A stretch of DNA of 64,000 bases from JBJXHN01 sp046233135 (GTDB taxonomy: Bacteria; Pseudomonadota; Alphaproteobacteria; Rhodospirillales; Rhodospirillaceae). The DNA is taken from contig JBJXHN010000003.1 of assembly GCA_046233135.1 (NCBI GenBank), positions 186,001 through 250,000 of the forward strand, written 5' to 3'. Both the position numbers and the translations under genes were made by a program. Positions 1-8,585 of this stretch are shown here, in pieces; within the stretch, counting starts at the first letter, position 1, and the number at the start of each line of letters is the position of its first letter. The notes under the pieces were generated by a model, which had not been told where the DNA came from, ran no database searches, and saw nothing but the letters and a program-made list of their open reading frames with translations.

Positions 1-1356
1 TGTCTCGCTAATTCGGCTCGTGATTTTCCGCCAGAGCGGCCATCCAGTTGGAGTGGGGCATTGGATCAGATCGCGTCAGGCTCTATGCCCGGCGATCAGG
101 CAGAGGGGGTTCCGGCGGCCGAGCATCCGAAACGGCTGATGGTGGTAGCGACCGGCAATATGCCCGGCGGCAAGTTCGCCGATGTGCAACGTTCGCACCC
201 TCTCGAAGACCCGTCACAAAGCTGGAACGCGCTCACCATCGGCGGGTTCACCCGCAAAGACACACCACCAACAAAACCGCCGGGGCTGAAGCCGGTGGTG
301 CCTGCAAACCACCGCAGCCCGTTTAGCTTGGGATCGCAATCGCTTTCGTCTGACCTCACCCCGATCAAGCCAGAGGTGCTGTTCGAAGCAGGTAACATGA
401 TGGCCGATCCCTCCGGGTATTGCGATTGGGAACCGTCGGTTTCCCTTCTCGCGCCGGGCTCCAATGTCGTGCACGAGCCGCTTGTGCCGTTCTGGGCGAC
501 CAGCGCAGCGGCGGGGTTGGCAGGGCACTTCGTTGGCGCGCTGCAAGCCGCTTTGCCGGACCTATGGCCCGAGACGCACAGAGCACTGGTGGTTGATTCT
601 GCGCATTGGCCCGAACCGATCCGCAAACTGCTGATCGGCAGGGGCGATCACTGGAAGACCGGCAAGAATGCGACCAAGGCCAAGAAGCAGGAGATTCTTC
701 GTGAAGTTGGATACGGGGTTCCCGACCTGCAACGCGCGATAAACTCAGCGAGCAACGACGTGACGCTGATCGCGCAGGCCCTGATCCAGCCGTTTGTGAT
801 CAGCGAGAGCGGTGGGCCTGTCTTTAACGAGATGCACTTCTACGACCTACCGTGGCCTAAGGCGGCGCTTGAAAAGATCGAAAACGGCATCGTCACCATG
901 AAAGTGACGCTTTCCTATTTCGTCGAACCGAACTTGTCAGGTCGTGCGGCAACCCGTCCTGAGACCTATCGGTCCTTCGGTCTCCGGTTTGCAATGAAGA
1001 AGCGAAGTGACTCAAAGGAGCAGTTCAAACGCAAGGTTTCAGGCCAGCAGGTTCAGGATACGCCCGACCTGCAGCAGGAAAGTGATTACTGGCTACTTGG
1101 CTCGAATGCGGCGCAGGCCGGGTCCCTTCATTGCGACTTGTGGCGCGGGCGCGGGATTGACCTCGCCCTGCATGATGCTATCGGGGTCTTTCCTGTTACC
1201 GGCTGGTGGAAGACACATCCAGGCCAAAAGCGGTTCAATGACAAGGGGCGCTATGCCCTGGTTATTTCCATCTCGGCGCCCGAGCACAACGTCGATATGC
1301 ACACCGAGATCAGCGCCCTCGTTGCTGCCAAGATCGCTGCGACCGTAAGTCCGTAG
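1..1356 (+). CDS. Subtilisin-like S8 family peptidase, IetS-like (5' end outside window)
   Basis: The reading frame is open from the first base, so the N-terminus, including the catalytic Asp and His of a subtilase, lies off the left edge. What remains shows a typical oxyanion-hole segment (VVATGN, Asn codon 157-159), a stretch SQSWNALTIGG, then KPEVLFEAGN and the nucleophile segment WATSAAAGLAG with the catalytic Ser codon at 502-504, followed by WPETHRALVVDSAHW. These blocks are characteristic of the large bacterial S8 peptidases encoded beside an AAA ATPase (the IetA/IetS pair, reported as an incompatibility and anti-phage system). About 280 residues follow the active site, without an obvious domain. 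The partner ATPase would have to be upstream of the window. The gene is less GC-rich than most of the window. Family assignment is firm; the defence role is inference. Confidence 0.75.
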   Translation, partial: CLANSARDFPPERPSSWSGALDQIASGSMPGDQAEGVPAAEHPKRLMVVATGNMPGGKFADVQRSHPLEDPSQSWNALTIGGFTRKDTPPTKPPGLKPVVPANHRSPFSLGSQSLSSDLTPIKPEVLFEAGNMMADPSGYCDWEPSVSLLAPGSNVVHEPLVPFWATSAAAGLAGHFVGALQAALPDLWPETHRALVVDSAHWPEPIRKLLIGRGDHWKTGKNATKAKKQEILREVGYGVPDLQRAINSASNDVTLIAQALIQPFVISESGGPVFNEMHFYDLPWPKAALEKIENGIVTMKVTLSYFVEPNLSGRAATRPETYRSFGLRFAMKKRSDSKEQFKRKVSGQQVQDTPDLQQESDYWLLGSNAAQAGSLHCDLWRGRGIDLALHDAIGVFPVTGWWKTHPGQKRFNDKGRYALVISISAPEHNVDMHTEISALVAAKIAATVSP

Positions 1357-1437
1357 TCATGAGCATATATGTCCGCTTTTGAGGACCAGCAACCGGCGCA
1401 GGAACGACCGACATGGGCGCCAAGCTGCCATCAAGAT

Positions 1438-1761
1438 TCAAGCAATGGCCGCCAAGCCCTTCTCGGCGACAAGGGAGAGCAGCTTGCACGCTGGGCCGGC
1501 GGGCCGCTTGTCGCCCCGTTCCCATTGGCTGACCGAATCTTTGCTGACATTGAGGTACAAGGCGAACACAGTCTGGCTGACCTGCTCCCGCTCGCGGAGG
1601 GTCCGAATTTCGGCTGCCGTGAACGTTCGAACCGGTGTCAAGCAGGATTGATCGAACCGGCGCATCGTGTGCTTGTCAATAAGTCCGGTCTCATGCAGGT
1701 CAAGCGCCGTCTCGTGGATCGCCGCCTTGACGTCATTCTTATAGGTCATGGTCCTGGTCAT
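1438..1761 (-). CDS. HigA-type antitoxin, XRE-family DNA-binding protein
   Basis: This 107-residue protein carries a C-terminal helix-turn-helix (roughly residues 45-100) with the segment SQTVFALYLNVSKDSVSQWERG, typical of HigA2-like antitoxins. It neutralises the partner RelE/HigB toxin and autorepresses the pair in known families. The start ATG at 1759-1761 (a second ATG lies at 1747-1749) overlaps the 3' end of the toxin gene, so the two are translationally coupled in toxin-first order, as in higBA loci. The reading frame extends further upstream but that part is the toxin gene in another frame. Confidence 0.8.
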   Translation of the reverse strand: MTRTMTYKNDVKAAIHETALDLHETGLIDKHTMRRFDQSCLTPVRTFTAAEIRTLREREQVSQTVFALYLNVSKDSVSQWERGDKRPAGPACKLLSLVAEKGLAAIA

Positions 1762-2128
1762 CGCATTGAACCTCCTGATATTTCCCACTTTCCACCAGAG
1801 TCGCCATCTGCTCGTCCGAGGCGTTGAGCAACACGGCGGCCAAGTCCTTGAAATCGCGTTCGTCACTTTTGTCGATGTTGTCCTGGTCGCCTTTCGCGAA
1901 ACCGTAGATGAAAATGGATCGCTCCCCTCTTCGGAACAGGATGACCGACCGGAAACCACCCGATTTTCCTTCGCCTGGACGGGCGATGCGTTGCTTGATC
2001 AAGCCATCGCCATAATCCGCGTCGATCAAACCATTCTCCGCCCTTTCAACGGCTTCACATAGTTTGATGTCGGAGATCCGCGCCTTCTTGGCGAACCGGA
2101 CAAACCCCTTGCTCTTGTATATTTTCAA
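1739..2128 (-). CDS. RelE/HigB-family toxin
   Basis: The protein (about 129 aa from the chosen TTG) matches the RelE-like toxins of the PF06296 kind: it opens KIYKSKGFVRFAKKARI, and contains GGFRSVILFRRGERSIFIYGF near the middle, the conserved core strand region. Related toxins are ribosome-dependent mRNA endonucleases. I chose the TTG at 2126-2128 because family members start with M-K-[IV]-[YF]-K; an upstream TTG at 2162-2164 would add 12 residues. It is the first gene of a two-gene operon with the HigA-type antitoxin. Together with the adjacent IetS-like gene it suggests a small defence or stability island. Confidence 0.78.
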   Translation of the reverse strand: MKIYKSKGFVRFAKKARISDIKLCEAVERAENGLIDADYGDGLIKQRIARPGEGKSGGFRSVILFRRGERSIFIYGFAKGDQDNIDKSDERDFKDLAAVLLNASDEQMATLVESGKYQEVQCDDQDHDL

Positions 2129-2164
2129 GGCCGGCAGTCCCTTGCGCCCATCCCGGAAGGCCAA

Positions 2165-2967
2165 TATGCATAACTAAGTTCTATATTTCAAGGAATGAAG
2201 TTTGACGAACCGCCGTCCAGGCCAAGGACTTCAATCCACGAACCAGCACCGAAATTCCATGGCCCCTTTCGGTCATTCCTACCAAGGCGCGGAGCGTCCA
2301 CCACGGGCGCAAACCAGCCAAGATGGCGCTGCGAAACACCATGGTCATGAGACATGCCCCTTGAGAGAAGGCGATATGGTGTCAACGGGCAGCACCTGGA
2401 TTGACCGAACCGAGACGACGTCAACGAAGAGCCCAAAAACTCGGCGGCGGGAGTAAAGGCCCGGGTGCGGCGGCTTGCCGCAATCGGGTGCCGTTCGGCG
2501 CATTGGATCCTGGGCGGGAGCCTCCCGATACGCCCCTCAGCCGACTCGCCGCCGCCGTTTGCACCCCACTCCCTTCATAGTAGCATCACCACCCGATCCG
2601 CGTTATGATGGGGCTGCGTCCGTCTCCGAATGGCGGGCAGAGAAGCGGGACGAGCCGGTGCGACCAACACCGACCCGCCCCTACCACCAACCTTCCACTG
2701 CTTAAGGACAAAAGGCTGATGGCTGTCACGCAGTATACCCCACCGATATTAATTCCTACACCGTCGCGTGCACCACGCGGCAGTCGGGTGATGTCGGCCG
2801 GAGTCTAGGGGTGGCGCCGGGCGGGTCGGGCCGATGTCGGCCACCCTTCCCTGGCGTCCTTTTCCTGTTCGTATCAGGCGTTGCGGCTTGGGAGATCCGG
2901 TCTTCGGTCCGGCCTGTTCGTTATGGCGCCGCCTCGCTCCGGCCGGCCTCTCGCCGGGTCCAGCGAC
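2165..2967. other. Long intergenic stretch without a recognisable gene
   Basis: About 800 bases without an ORF that I can support on either strand. The short ORFs here have no family resemblance and no convincing ribosome binding site. The stretch lies between the less GC-rich left island and the typical chromosome genes, so it may contain the junction of an acquired segment, but I see no repeat, tRNA or integrase that would mark it. Confidence 0.5.
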
Positions 2968-3411
2968 ATGAAATATCTGCTTTTGCTCGCGGCCGCCCTC
3001 GTGGCGGCCGGCGGTTCCTTGCGGGCATCCGCCGACGATCCCCCCGTCCTCAGCGGCCCCTATACGGCCGTGCCGATCCGGGTCATCGATGGGGATACGG
3101 TCGAGGTCCGGGTGCGCCTGTGGCTGCATCAGGAGCTGACAACCCGCGTGCGCCTGCGCGGCATCAACGCGGCCGAGCCGCACGGCCCCTGCCCGGCCGA
3201 ACGCGCCGCCGCCGAAGCCGCGCGGCGCCATCTGATCGCCCTGCTGGGGGCCGGGCCGGTGACCCTGACCGAGATCGGCCCGGATCCCTTCGCCGGCCGG
3301 GTGGTGGCCGCCCTTGCCGCCGCCGACGGCCGGGATGCGGGCACCGCCCTGCGCGCCGCCGGCCTCGCCGTCCCCTGGCCCGGGCCGACGCCCTGGTGCG
3401 CGCCGCCGTAG
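2968..3411 (+). CDS. Exported thermonuclease-family (SNase-like) protein
   Basis: A 147-aa protein with a clear signal peptide (KYLLLLAAALVAAGGS, cleavage near ASA-DD). The staphylococcal-nuclease fold is shown by VIDGDTVEV (calcium-binding Asp region), RLRGINAAEP (Arg and Glu of the active site) and DPFAGRVVAAL (second catalytic Arg). Members hydrolyse DNA and RNA in the periplasm or outside the cell, but many bacterial versions have untested substrates. The start ATG at 2968 is chosen because it gives the signal peptide; upstream in-frame starts do not. The stop TAG coincides with the first bases of a degenerate copy of the local repeat. Confidence 0.8.
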   Translation: MKYLLLLAAALVAAGGSLRASADDPPVLSGPYTAVPIRVIDGDTVEVRVRLWLHQELTTRVRLRGINAAEPHGPCPAERAAAEAARRHLIALLGAGPVTLTEIGPDPFAGRVVAALAAADGRDAGTALRAAGLAVPWPGPTPWCAPP

Positions 3412-3424
3412 AGCATCGAGCGGA
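3409..3424. repeat. Stub copy of the local palindromic repeat
   Basis: Sixteen bases, TAGAGCATCGAGCGGA, are identical to the left end of the repeat copy at 8061-8076 and supply the stop codon of the nuclease gene. After that the similarity fades (a further AGTGGG is shared), so this is probably a decayed or partial copy. Confidence 0.5.
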
Positions 3425-3490
3425 TCAGAGTGGGCCGAAGCGGCCGCGACGCACTCCCCCGGTTCCCCGGAGAAGCGCGCCTCGGCGCCT

Positions 3491-3607
3491 ACAGCATCGA
3501 GCGGAAAAGTGGGTACCGGTTTTCCGGTCCACTCGATGCTGTAACTATATGATTCTAGATCAAAGTGCCTGCCATAAATCGATGCAGATTTAAGGCAGTT
3601 TGATCTA
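3491..3607. repeat. Palindromic intergenic repeat, copy A
   Basis: A ~117-bp element closely matching the copy at 8062-8178 with only about ten differences. It has two dyads: outer arms ACAGCATCGA (3491-3500) and TCGATGCTGT (3533-3542), a perfect 10-bp inverted pair, and a longer dyad from TAGATCAAA (3556) to TTTGATCTA (ending 3607) with internal pairs CTGCC/GGCAG and TAAATC/GATTTA. It ends four bases before the stop codon of the minus-strand tailspike gene, so in RNA it would form hairpins just after that gene. REP- or MITE-like by structure. Confidence 0.85.
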
Positions 3608-3610
3608 ATG

Positions 3611-5611
3611 TCAGGCGCACTGCATGATGACGTCGTCGATATGAAAATCCCCGGCATTGAAAGAGGACAGGGTCACAACCCAGGCCATATGGGTCGCCCA
3701 GGCCGGCGCCACCGCCGGAATAGACCCGTTGTCGGGGAACCAGGCCGTGCGCGTCCAGTCGATGGGGCTGGTGGTGCAGACAATTTCCTTGCTGCCGATA
3801 ACCCCTATGCGACTGATCACCGGCACGCCACTGGCATCACAGCCGGCAATGGCCAGATAGGTCTTGGAGAGCCAGATTGTCCCGGTCGTCGCCCCCGGCT
3901 TCTTGTAATACAGCTCTCCCATCCCCCGGGACCGGGGCTGGATCGGCGCGGCGATGCAGAACGACACCCCCGTTCCACCGGCACCGTTGGTCTTGGTCGC
4001 CAGCAGCGACTGGCTCCCGCTGTGGGCCTCCTTGGTGCTGACGGACAGGGTGCCGCTGCCCCCCACCGTGCGGCTGGAAATCCCCGCCGTATCCGCATTG
4101 AAAAACACCAGATCCTTGATGGTGCTTTCCTCGAACCCGCCGTCACTCAGCAGATTGCTGGCCGCGTCCCGCTTCAGGACCATCGGATTGACCGAAACCC
4201 CCGGCATGCCCAGGGGCGCGGAAAGGATCAGACGTCCCGTGCCCTTGGCCAGGGTCTCGTCAGTGTTGCGCAGGTTGAACAGTTGGGTCTTGTCCAACAC
4301 CACTTCCGCGTTCTCGCCAATGTCGAAAAACGCATCGAACCCATGAAGGCCTGTGCTGGTCATCACCAGTTCCCCGCCACTCATCACCAGGCGGGTGTTG
4401 GAGCCACTCAGGGTGACCACAGCGCTGGCCGGCGCGGGCATGCTGATGCGGCAGCCGATCAATTCATGCCGGCCGCCGCTCAGCAGGAACAGGCCGGCAT
4501 TGTCGGTCAGGGCGCAGCCGAAGTACTTGATCTGCGCCAGCCATTCCGACACCTCGGCCACCAGATCGGCGTTGGACAGGCTGCAATACCAGTGGGTGAT
4601 ATCCACCGCGCTGCTGGAATAGCCGGCGGCGGCATAGGTGATCGCCGCGCAATCGCCATAGGAGCAGCCCACGTGGCTGACGTGGTAGGCCCGGTTGCCA
4701 TAGACATTGATGTAGCGGAAACCCTGGCCGTGAATCTGGGACAGCAGCACCTGCGATGACGCCGGCGCGGTGCTGGAGGTGAACCGGAACAGATCCACCA
4801 GACTGGTCTTGCCCGGCCCGAACACCCGCAGGCCGCTCACCCCCTTCGCCTGATGCCCGGCGGTCAGGCCGTCGACCGCATGGGTAAAGGTAAACACCGT
4901 CCCGGAGGTCATGGCGCTGGCGTCCAGGGTCGCGCCGTCGCCGGAGATGCGCACCCGCATGGGGTTTACGGTCAGGCCACTGTCCAGGCGATAGATCGTG
5001 CCGTGGTTGGGAATGACCACCGTCCCCCCCTCGTCCCCGGCAGCCTCGGCGGCGGTGATGGCGGCCTGGAAGGCGGCGCTGTCGTCGGTCACCCCGTCGC
5101 CCACCGCACCGAAATTCAGCACATTGAATGGCGACAGCAGATCGCTCAGCGACCGGGCCGTGGTCGCCCCGGTGGGCATAACCGCCGCGGCACCGACCAG
5201 ATTCAGCACGCCCTGGACGGCGGCGGTCTTCAGGGCATCGGCATCGTCGCTGTCCTGAAGCAGCAGCTTGTCGTCAAGGGCCGGCGTCGCGGTGGCCAGG
5301 ACAGCCCCGGACAGGGCGTCCTGCGCCCCCAGCATCGCCATCGCCCCGGCCGCAGAGGTCGCCCCGGTGCCGCCGTCGGCCAATCCCAGAGGCGCCCCCA
5401 GCGACGAGATCACCCCCGCCGACAGACCGCCGCTGACGGTCACATCCGTGAAAATTGCGGACTCCGGCGTGGCCGTGCCAATCGCTGCCCCGTCCAGACT
5501 GGTCGCCGTCACCGCCCCCAAGGATGCACTGGTTGCGTCAAGCGTCGTGAACGTCCCGGGCGCCGGTTCGGTCTGCCCAATCGCCGTTCCGTCAAGATTT
5601 CCACCACTCAT
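3611..5611 (-). CDS. Tailspike-like right-handed beta-helix protein (pectate-lyase-3 type)
   Basis: A 666-aa protein. Residues 1-110 carry tail-fibre-like modules (LDGTAIGQTEPAPGTFTTL and LDGAAIGTATPESAIFTDV), the kind seen at the N-terminus of phage fibre proteins. Residues 162-185 read FNVLNFGAVGDGVTDD..., the signature of the pectate-lyase-3 / glycosyl-hydrolase-28-like beta helix used by tailspikes to bind or cleave surface polysaccharide. The last ~170 residues (after DGGFEES) look like a carbohydrate-binding jelly-roll. A very good ribosome binding site, AGGAGGTGAG, precedes the ATG. No other phage genes are nearby, so it is either a phage remnant or a host surface-polysaccharide protein; I cannot distinguish these. 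Confidence 0.7.
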   Translation of the reverse strand: MSGGNLDGTAIGQTEPAPGTFTTLDATSASLGAVTATSLDGAAIGTATPESAIFTDVTVSGGLSAGVISSLGAPLGLADGGTGATSAAGAMAMLGAQDALSGAVLATATPALDDKLLLQDSDDADALKTAAVQGVLNLVGAAAVMPTGATTARSLSDLLSPFNVLNFGAVGDGVTDDSAAFQAAITAAEAAGDEGGTVVIPNHGTIYRLDSGLTVNPMRVRISGDGATLDASAMTSGTVFTFTHAVDGLTAGHQAKGVSGLRVFGPGKTSLVDLFRFTSSTAPASSQVLLSQIHGQGFRYINVYGNRAYHVSHVGCSYGDCAAITYAAAGYSSSAVDITHWYCSLSNADLVAEVSEWLAQIKYFGCALTDNAGLFLLSGGRHELIGCRISMPAPASAVVTLSGSNTRLVMSGGELVMTSTGLHGFDAFFDIGENAEVVLDKTQLFNLRNTDETLAKGTGRLILSAPLGMPGVSVNPMVLKRDAASNLLSDGGFEESTIKDLVFFNADTAGISSRTVGGSGTLSVSTKEAHSGSQSLLATKTNGAGGTGVSFCIAAPIQPRSRGMGELYYKKPGATTGTIWLSKTYLAIAGCDASGVPVISRIGVIGSKEIVCTTSPIDWTRTAWFPDNGSIPAVAPAWATHMAWVVTLSSFNAGDFHIDDVIMQCA

Positions 5612-5795
5612 ATCTCACCTCCTGACAATTCGTCATCAGTGATTGCCCGACGAAAGCTCATGCTCACGCAAGGTCAGATGCAGAGATAATGTTGTTTTGA
5701 CATTTTCGTCAATAGCGAAACAGGATTTGATCTCTTGGTGACATTTTCTACCGACAAATCAAATCCCTTGCCGGATCCCCATCCGGACTCCGTCT

Positions 5796-6674
5796 CTACT
5801 TCGGCCGGGTCAGGGACGACCGCAGGATGACGCCGAATTCCATGCCGCTTTCCATATCCTCCTGGTGCGGCCGGTAGGTGTCGAGAACATAGCGGACCGA
5901 CCGCCCCACCGCCTCCAGCGGGTCGGCCGGGTCCTGGCAGGCATGAACCACCGACAGCCAGCCCTCGTAATGCAGGGCGGCCACGTGGCGGCGCATCTCC
6001 GCATGGTCGACGCCGCCGGTGCCGGGCAGCGCCAGCCCCGGCTCGTCCACATGCACGTGGTCCAGCAGGCCGCGCAGGGGGGCGAAGGCCGCATGGCCGG
6101 TCTCGCCGTTTTCCAGCAGCGCGCCCATGCCCATGTGCAGCCCCAGCGCCGGGTGGTCCAGCGCCGTCACCATCAGATAGCAGTCGTGCGCCGTGGCGCA
6201 GAAGGTCCCCGTGTCCCGGGCCACCGGGGCGAAGCACAGGGTGGTCCCGTGGTCTTCCACCGCGTCCACCAGCTCCTCCAGCGCTTCCCGGCAGAGCATC
6301 CAGGCGCCCTTGTCCGTCGATGGCGCCTGACCGCGCCCCACGCCCAGCACCAGGGTGCGGCCTCCCAGGTCGCGGCACAGGGCCGACAGGCCGGCCAGGA
6401 CCTCGACCGTGCGCTCCCGGGTTTCCGTATCGCCCACCAGGGACAGGCCGCTCCGTCCCTCGAACAGGCCATGCAGGCCGATCACGGGCAGACCCGCCGC
6501 TTCGGCCGCGCGGCGGTAGGCCTCGGCGTCCGCCGCCACGCCGGCCGCCAGCGGATCCGGCCACATGTGGCCCACCGCCAGTTCCACCCCCTCTACCCCC
6601 AAGGCAGCCACCCCGGGCAAGTGAGCGGCATGGTCCCCGGCGGGCAAGGTACGGGTCGACAGGGCGAGTTTCAT
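5796..6674 (-). CDS. Sugar phosphate isomerase/epimerase-like TIM-barrel protein
   Basis: A 292-aa protein of the xylose-isomerase-like TIM-barrel superfamily (AP-endonuclease-2 fold). It opens MKLALSTRTLP, and has typical barrel segments GLPVIGLHGLFEG, GGRTLVLGVGRG, LGLHMGMGALL and LLDHVHVDEPG, where the last His-x-Asp-x-x sequence is placed like the metal ligands of the family. Substrate unknown. It is transcribed divergently from the acyltransferase gene, 57 bases away. Confidence 0.65.
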   Translation of the reverse strand: MKLALSTRTLPAGDHAAHLPGVAALGVEGVELAVGHMWPDPLAAGVAADAEAYRRAAEAAGLPVIGLHGLFEGRSGLSLVGDTETRERTVEVLAGLSALCRDLGGRTLVLGVGRGQAPSTDKGAWMLCREALEELVDAVEDHGTTLCFAPVARDTGTFCATAHDCYLMVTALDHPALGLHMGMGALLENGETGHAAFAPLRGLLDHVHVDEPGLALPGTGGVDHAEMRRHVAALHYEGWLSVVHACQDPADPLEAVGRSVRYVLDTYRPHQEDMESGMEFGVILRSSLTRPK

Positions 6675-6731
6675 GAATCCATCCTTCCAGACTATGGCCG
6701 GGGGGCATCCATACTGAGTCTCAATCCCACA

Positions 6732-7946
6732 ATGTTCAAGAGGATATTCTCGCGCGCCGCTTCACAAAGTGTATCATACGGCAGCGATCCGATTCGCTAT
6801 AGTTACGGCCGGACACTTGTATCCCGCGTTGTCTTCCACACACTCTTTCGGATCAGACTCTTGGCCCAGACAAAGCACAGATACGCCTATCTAGACGGCA
6901 TGCGCGGTATCGCCGCCCTGTTTGTTGTTCTGCGGCATACCGTGGAATATTGGGACTTTACCATCTTCCGCAGCTACGTGGCGGTGGACATCTTTTTCGT
7001 TCTCAGCGGTTTTGTCATCGCCAATGCCTATGCGGGAAAGATGGCGGCCGGCACCCTGTCCCTGCGCGGGTTCTTCCTGGTCCGCCTGATCCGCCTCTAC
7101 CCCGTCTATGCCCTGTCGCTCTGCCTGGCCATTCCGCTTTTCGTGCTGGAGATGACCGATGCCGGCACACCGCTGGACCTGATGACAACCGTTCAGCTGA
7201 TCATTCTGTCGATGCTGTTCCTGCCCGGATACGCCAACCCGGGCGGCAGCCTGTTCCCCGTCAACGACCCCTACTGGTCCCTGTTCTTCGAGCTGGCGGC
7301 CAATATCGTCTACGGCATCCTCCGCCCGGTCCTGTCCACCCCGGTCCTGCTGACCATCGTCGTGACCCTGGGTGTGATCCTGTGCAGCGGTATTGTCATT
7401 CAAGGGAACCTGAATTTCGGCTTCCTGTACACCGGTCAGGCCGCCGCCGCCGGCATGGTACGGGCATCCTTCGGCATTTTCCTGGGCGTTCTGATGTTCG
7501 CCTTCCGGCACCGCTGGCCCCTGCGCCCCCGGCCGTGGCTGGGCATCCTGCTGATGTGCGGGGTGTTCCTGATCCCCTCCGTCGCGGGTCTGGACGCGGT
7601 GATCGATATCCTGGCGGTCGTCCTGATCCTGCCGGCCTGCGTCATGCTCGCGGCCTCCACCGAGGCCGGTCCCACCACCCGCAGCATGCTGTTCCTGGGC
7701 AGCGCCAGCTATCCCATCTATGTGCTGCACGAGCCCTTCGGAACCCTTTTCACACGGCTGACCGACGGCGCCACCGTCACCTATGCCTCCACGTCCGGCT
7801 GGATTCTGCTGGCCTTTCTCGTCGTGATCTGCAGCCTGCTGGAAAAGAAAATCGATGAGCCCGTCCGCAAATGGTTGGCGCGCCGGCTGATGAAGCGCCC
7901 GCCGCCGGGTCCGATCCAGCCGGACCTGGACCTTTCGGGGCCTTGA
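6732..7946 (+). CDS. Acyltransferase family 3 membrane protein
   Basis: A 404-aa integral membrane protein of the acyltransferase-3 (OafA/NodX-like) family, which moves acetyl or other acyl groups onto surface sugars. The family opening is present: YLDGMRGIAALFVVLRH, with the catalytic-type His, then FRSYVAVDIFFVLSGFVIA and the Arg-rich RLIRLYPVY. About ten hydrophobic segments follow, and SYPIYVLHEPF near the C-terminus. I chose ATG 6732; the frame is open far upstream, but that part is antisense to the TIM-barrel gene. With the tailspike-like gene nearby, modification of a surface polysaccharide is a reasonable inference. Confidence 0.8.
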   Translation: MFKRIFSRAASQSVSYGSDPIRYSYGRTLVSRVVFHTLFRIRLLAQTKHRYAYLDGMRGIAALFVVLRHTVEYWDFTIFRSYVAVDIFFVLSGFVIANAYAGKMAAGTLSLRGFFLVRLIRLYPVYALSLCLAIPLFVLEMTDAGTPLDLMTTVQLIILSMLFLPGYANPGGSLFPVNDPYWSLFFELAANIVYGILRPVLSTPVLLTIVVTLGVILCSGIVIQGNLNFGFLYTGQAAAAGMVRASFGIFLGVLMFAFRHRWPLRPRPWLGILLMCGVFLIPSVAGLDAVIDILAVVLILPACVMLAASTEAGPTTRSMLFLGSASYPIYVLHEPFGTLFTRLTDGATVTYASTSGWILLAFLVVICSLLEKKIDEPVRKWLARRLMKRPPPGPIQPDLDLSGP

Positions 7947-8061
7947 CAGCCTTGCTGGTGCATCGACCCGAACGGAGGCGTCAGCCGAAGTCTGGAAAGT
8001 TGATGCATAAACAAAGGACTAGCGCACTGACCACTGAAGCATCTGAATGAGTCAGTGCCCT

Positions 8062-8178
8062 AGAGCATCGAGCGGAAAAGTGGGAACCGGTTTTCCGGTC
8101 CACTCGATGCCCTAACTATATGTTTTTAGATCAAATTGCCTGCCATAAATCGATGCTGATTTAAGGCAGTTTGATCTA
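8062..8178. repeat. Palindromic intergenic repeat, copy B
   Basis: Second copy of the ~117-bp element at 3491-3607. The second dyad (TAGATCAAA from 8127 to TTTGATCTA ending 8178) is intact; the first dyad arms are less perfect than in copy A. The last three bases CTA are, on the minus strand, the TAG stop codon of the sodX gene, so the repeat abuts or has entered the end of that gene. Confidence 0.85.
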
Positions 8179-8568
8179 GCGCGCCTCCGTCACGCGCTCC
8201 GGCCGGAACACCCGGCGCGCAGAGATCACCAGCACCGCCCGGCCCAGCACCTCGTCGCCCGCCACCGTTCCCAGATCAACCGACGGCATGGAGCCGATGC
8301 CGTCTCCGGACAAGGCAAAACGGCCGGACGCGCCATCCCGCGCGCCCAGCCGCTTGATCATCATCGGCAGGCCCGGACGGCGGACGCACACCACGTCCCC
8401 CGTCCGCACCGTCAAAGCGCCCCGGCGCCCCGGCCGGCGGACCAGCACGTAATCGCCGTCCGCCAGGGTCGGCGCCATGCTGCGCCCCCGCACCCGGATC
8501 AGCCCAAGGCCCAGCGCCGCCAGGCCCCCCAGCAGGATCCGGGAGAGGGTCTCGCCAAGGCTGCTCAT
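8176..8568 (-). CDS. sodX: Nickel-type superoxide dismutase maturation protease
   Basis: A 130-aa signal-peptidase-like serine protease (S24/S26 superfamily). An N-terminal hydrophobic helix is followed by RGRSMAPTL, giving the catalytic Ser30, and MIKRLGA, giving the general base Lys72. Small proteases of this kind encoded beside sodN remove the N-terminal propeptide of NiSOD so that the new N-terminal His can bind nickel. It lies 17 bases downstream of sodN on the same strand, which is what decides the specific assignment rather than a general signal peptidase. Confidence 0.85.
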   Translation of the reverse strand: MSSLGETLSRILLGGLAALGLGLIRVRGRSMAPTLADGDYVLVRRPGRRGALTVRTGDVVCVRRPGLPMMIKRLGARDGASGRFALSGDGIGSMPSVDLGTVAGDEVLGRAVLVISARRVFRPERVTEAR

Positions 8569-8585
8569 CGCGCGGCCGGCCCCGG

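Noticed and set aside
2202..2456. Possible insertion-sequence remnant (WIDRTETTSTKSPKTRRRE)
   Set aside because: The end resembles the basic start of some transposase ORFs, but the similarity is too short and no inverted repeats were seen.
2749..3657. 302-aa minus-strand ORF over the nuclease
   Set aside because: Gly/Ala-rich shadow; the plus-strand product has a signal peptide and SNase motifs.
5865..6731. 289-residue N-terminal extension of the acyltransferase
   Set aside because: This part is antisense to the TIM-barrel gene and is not membrane-like; the family opening starts shortly after ATG 6732.
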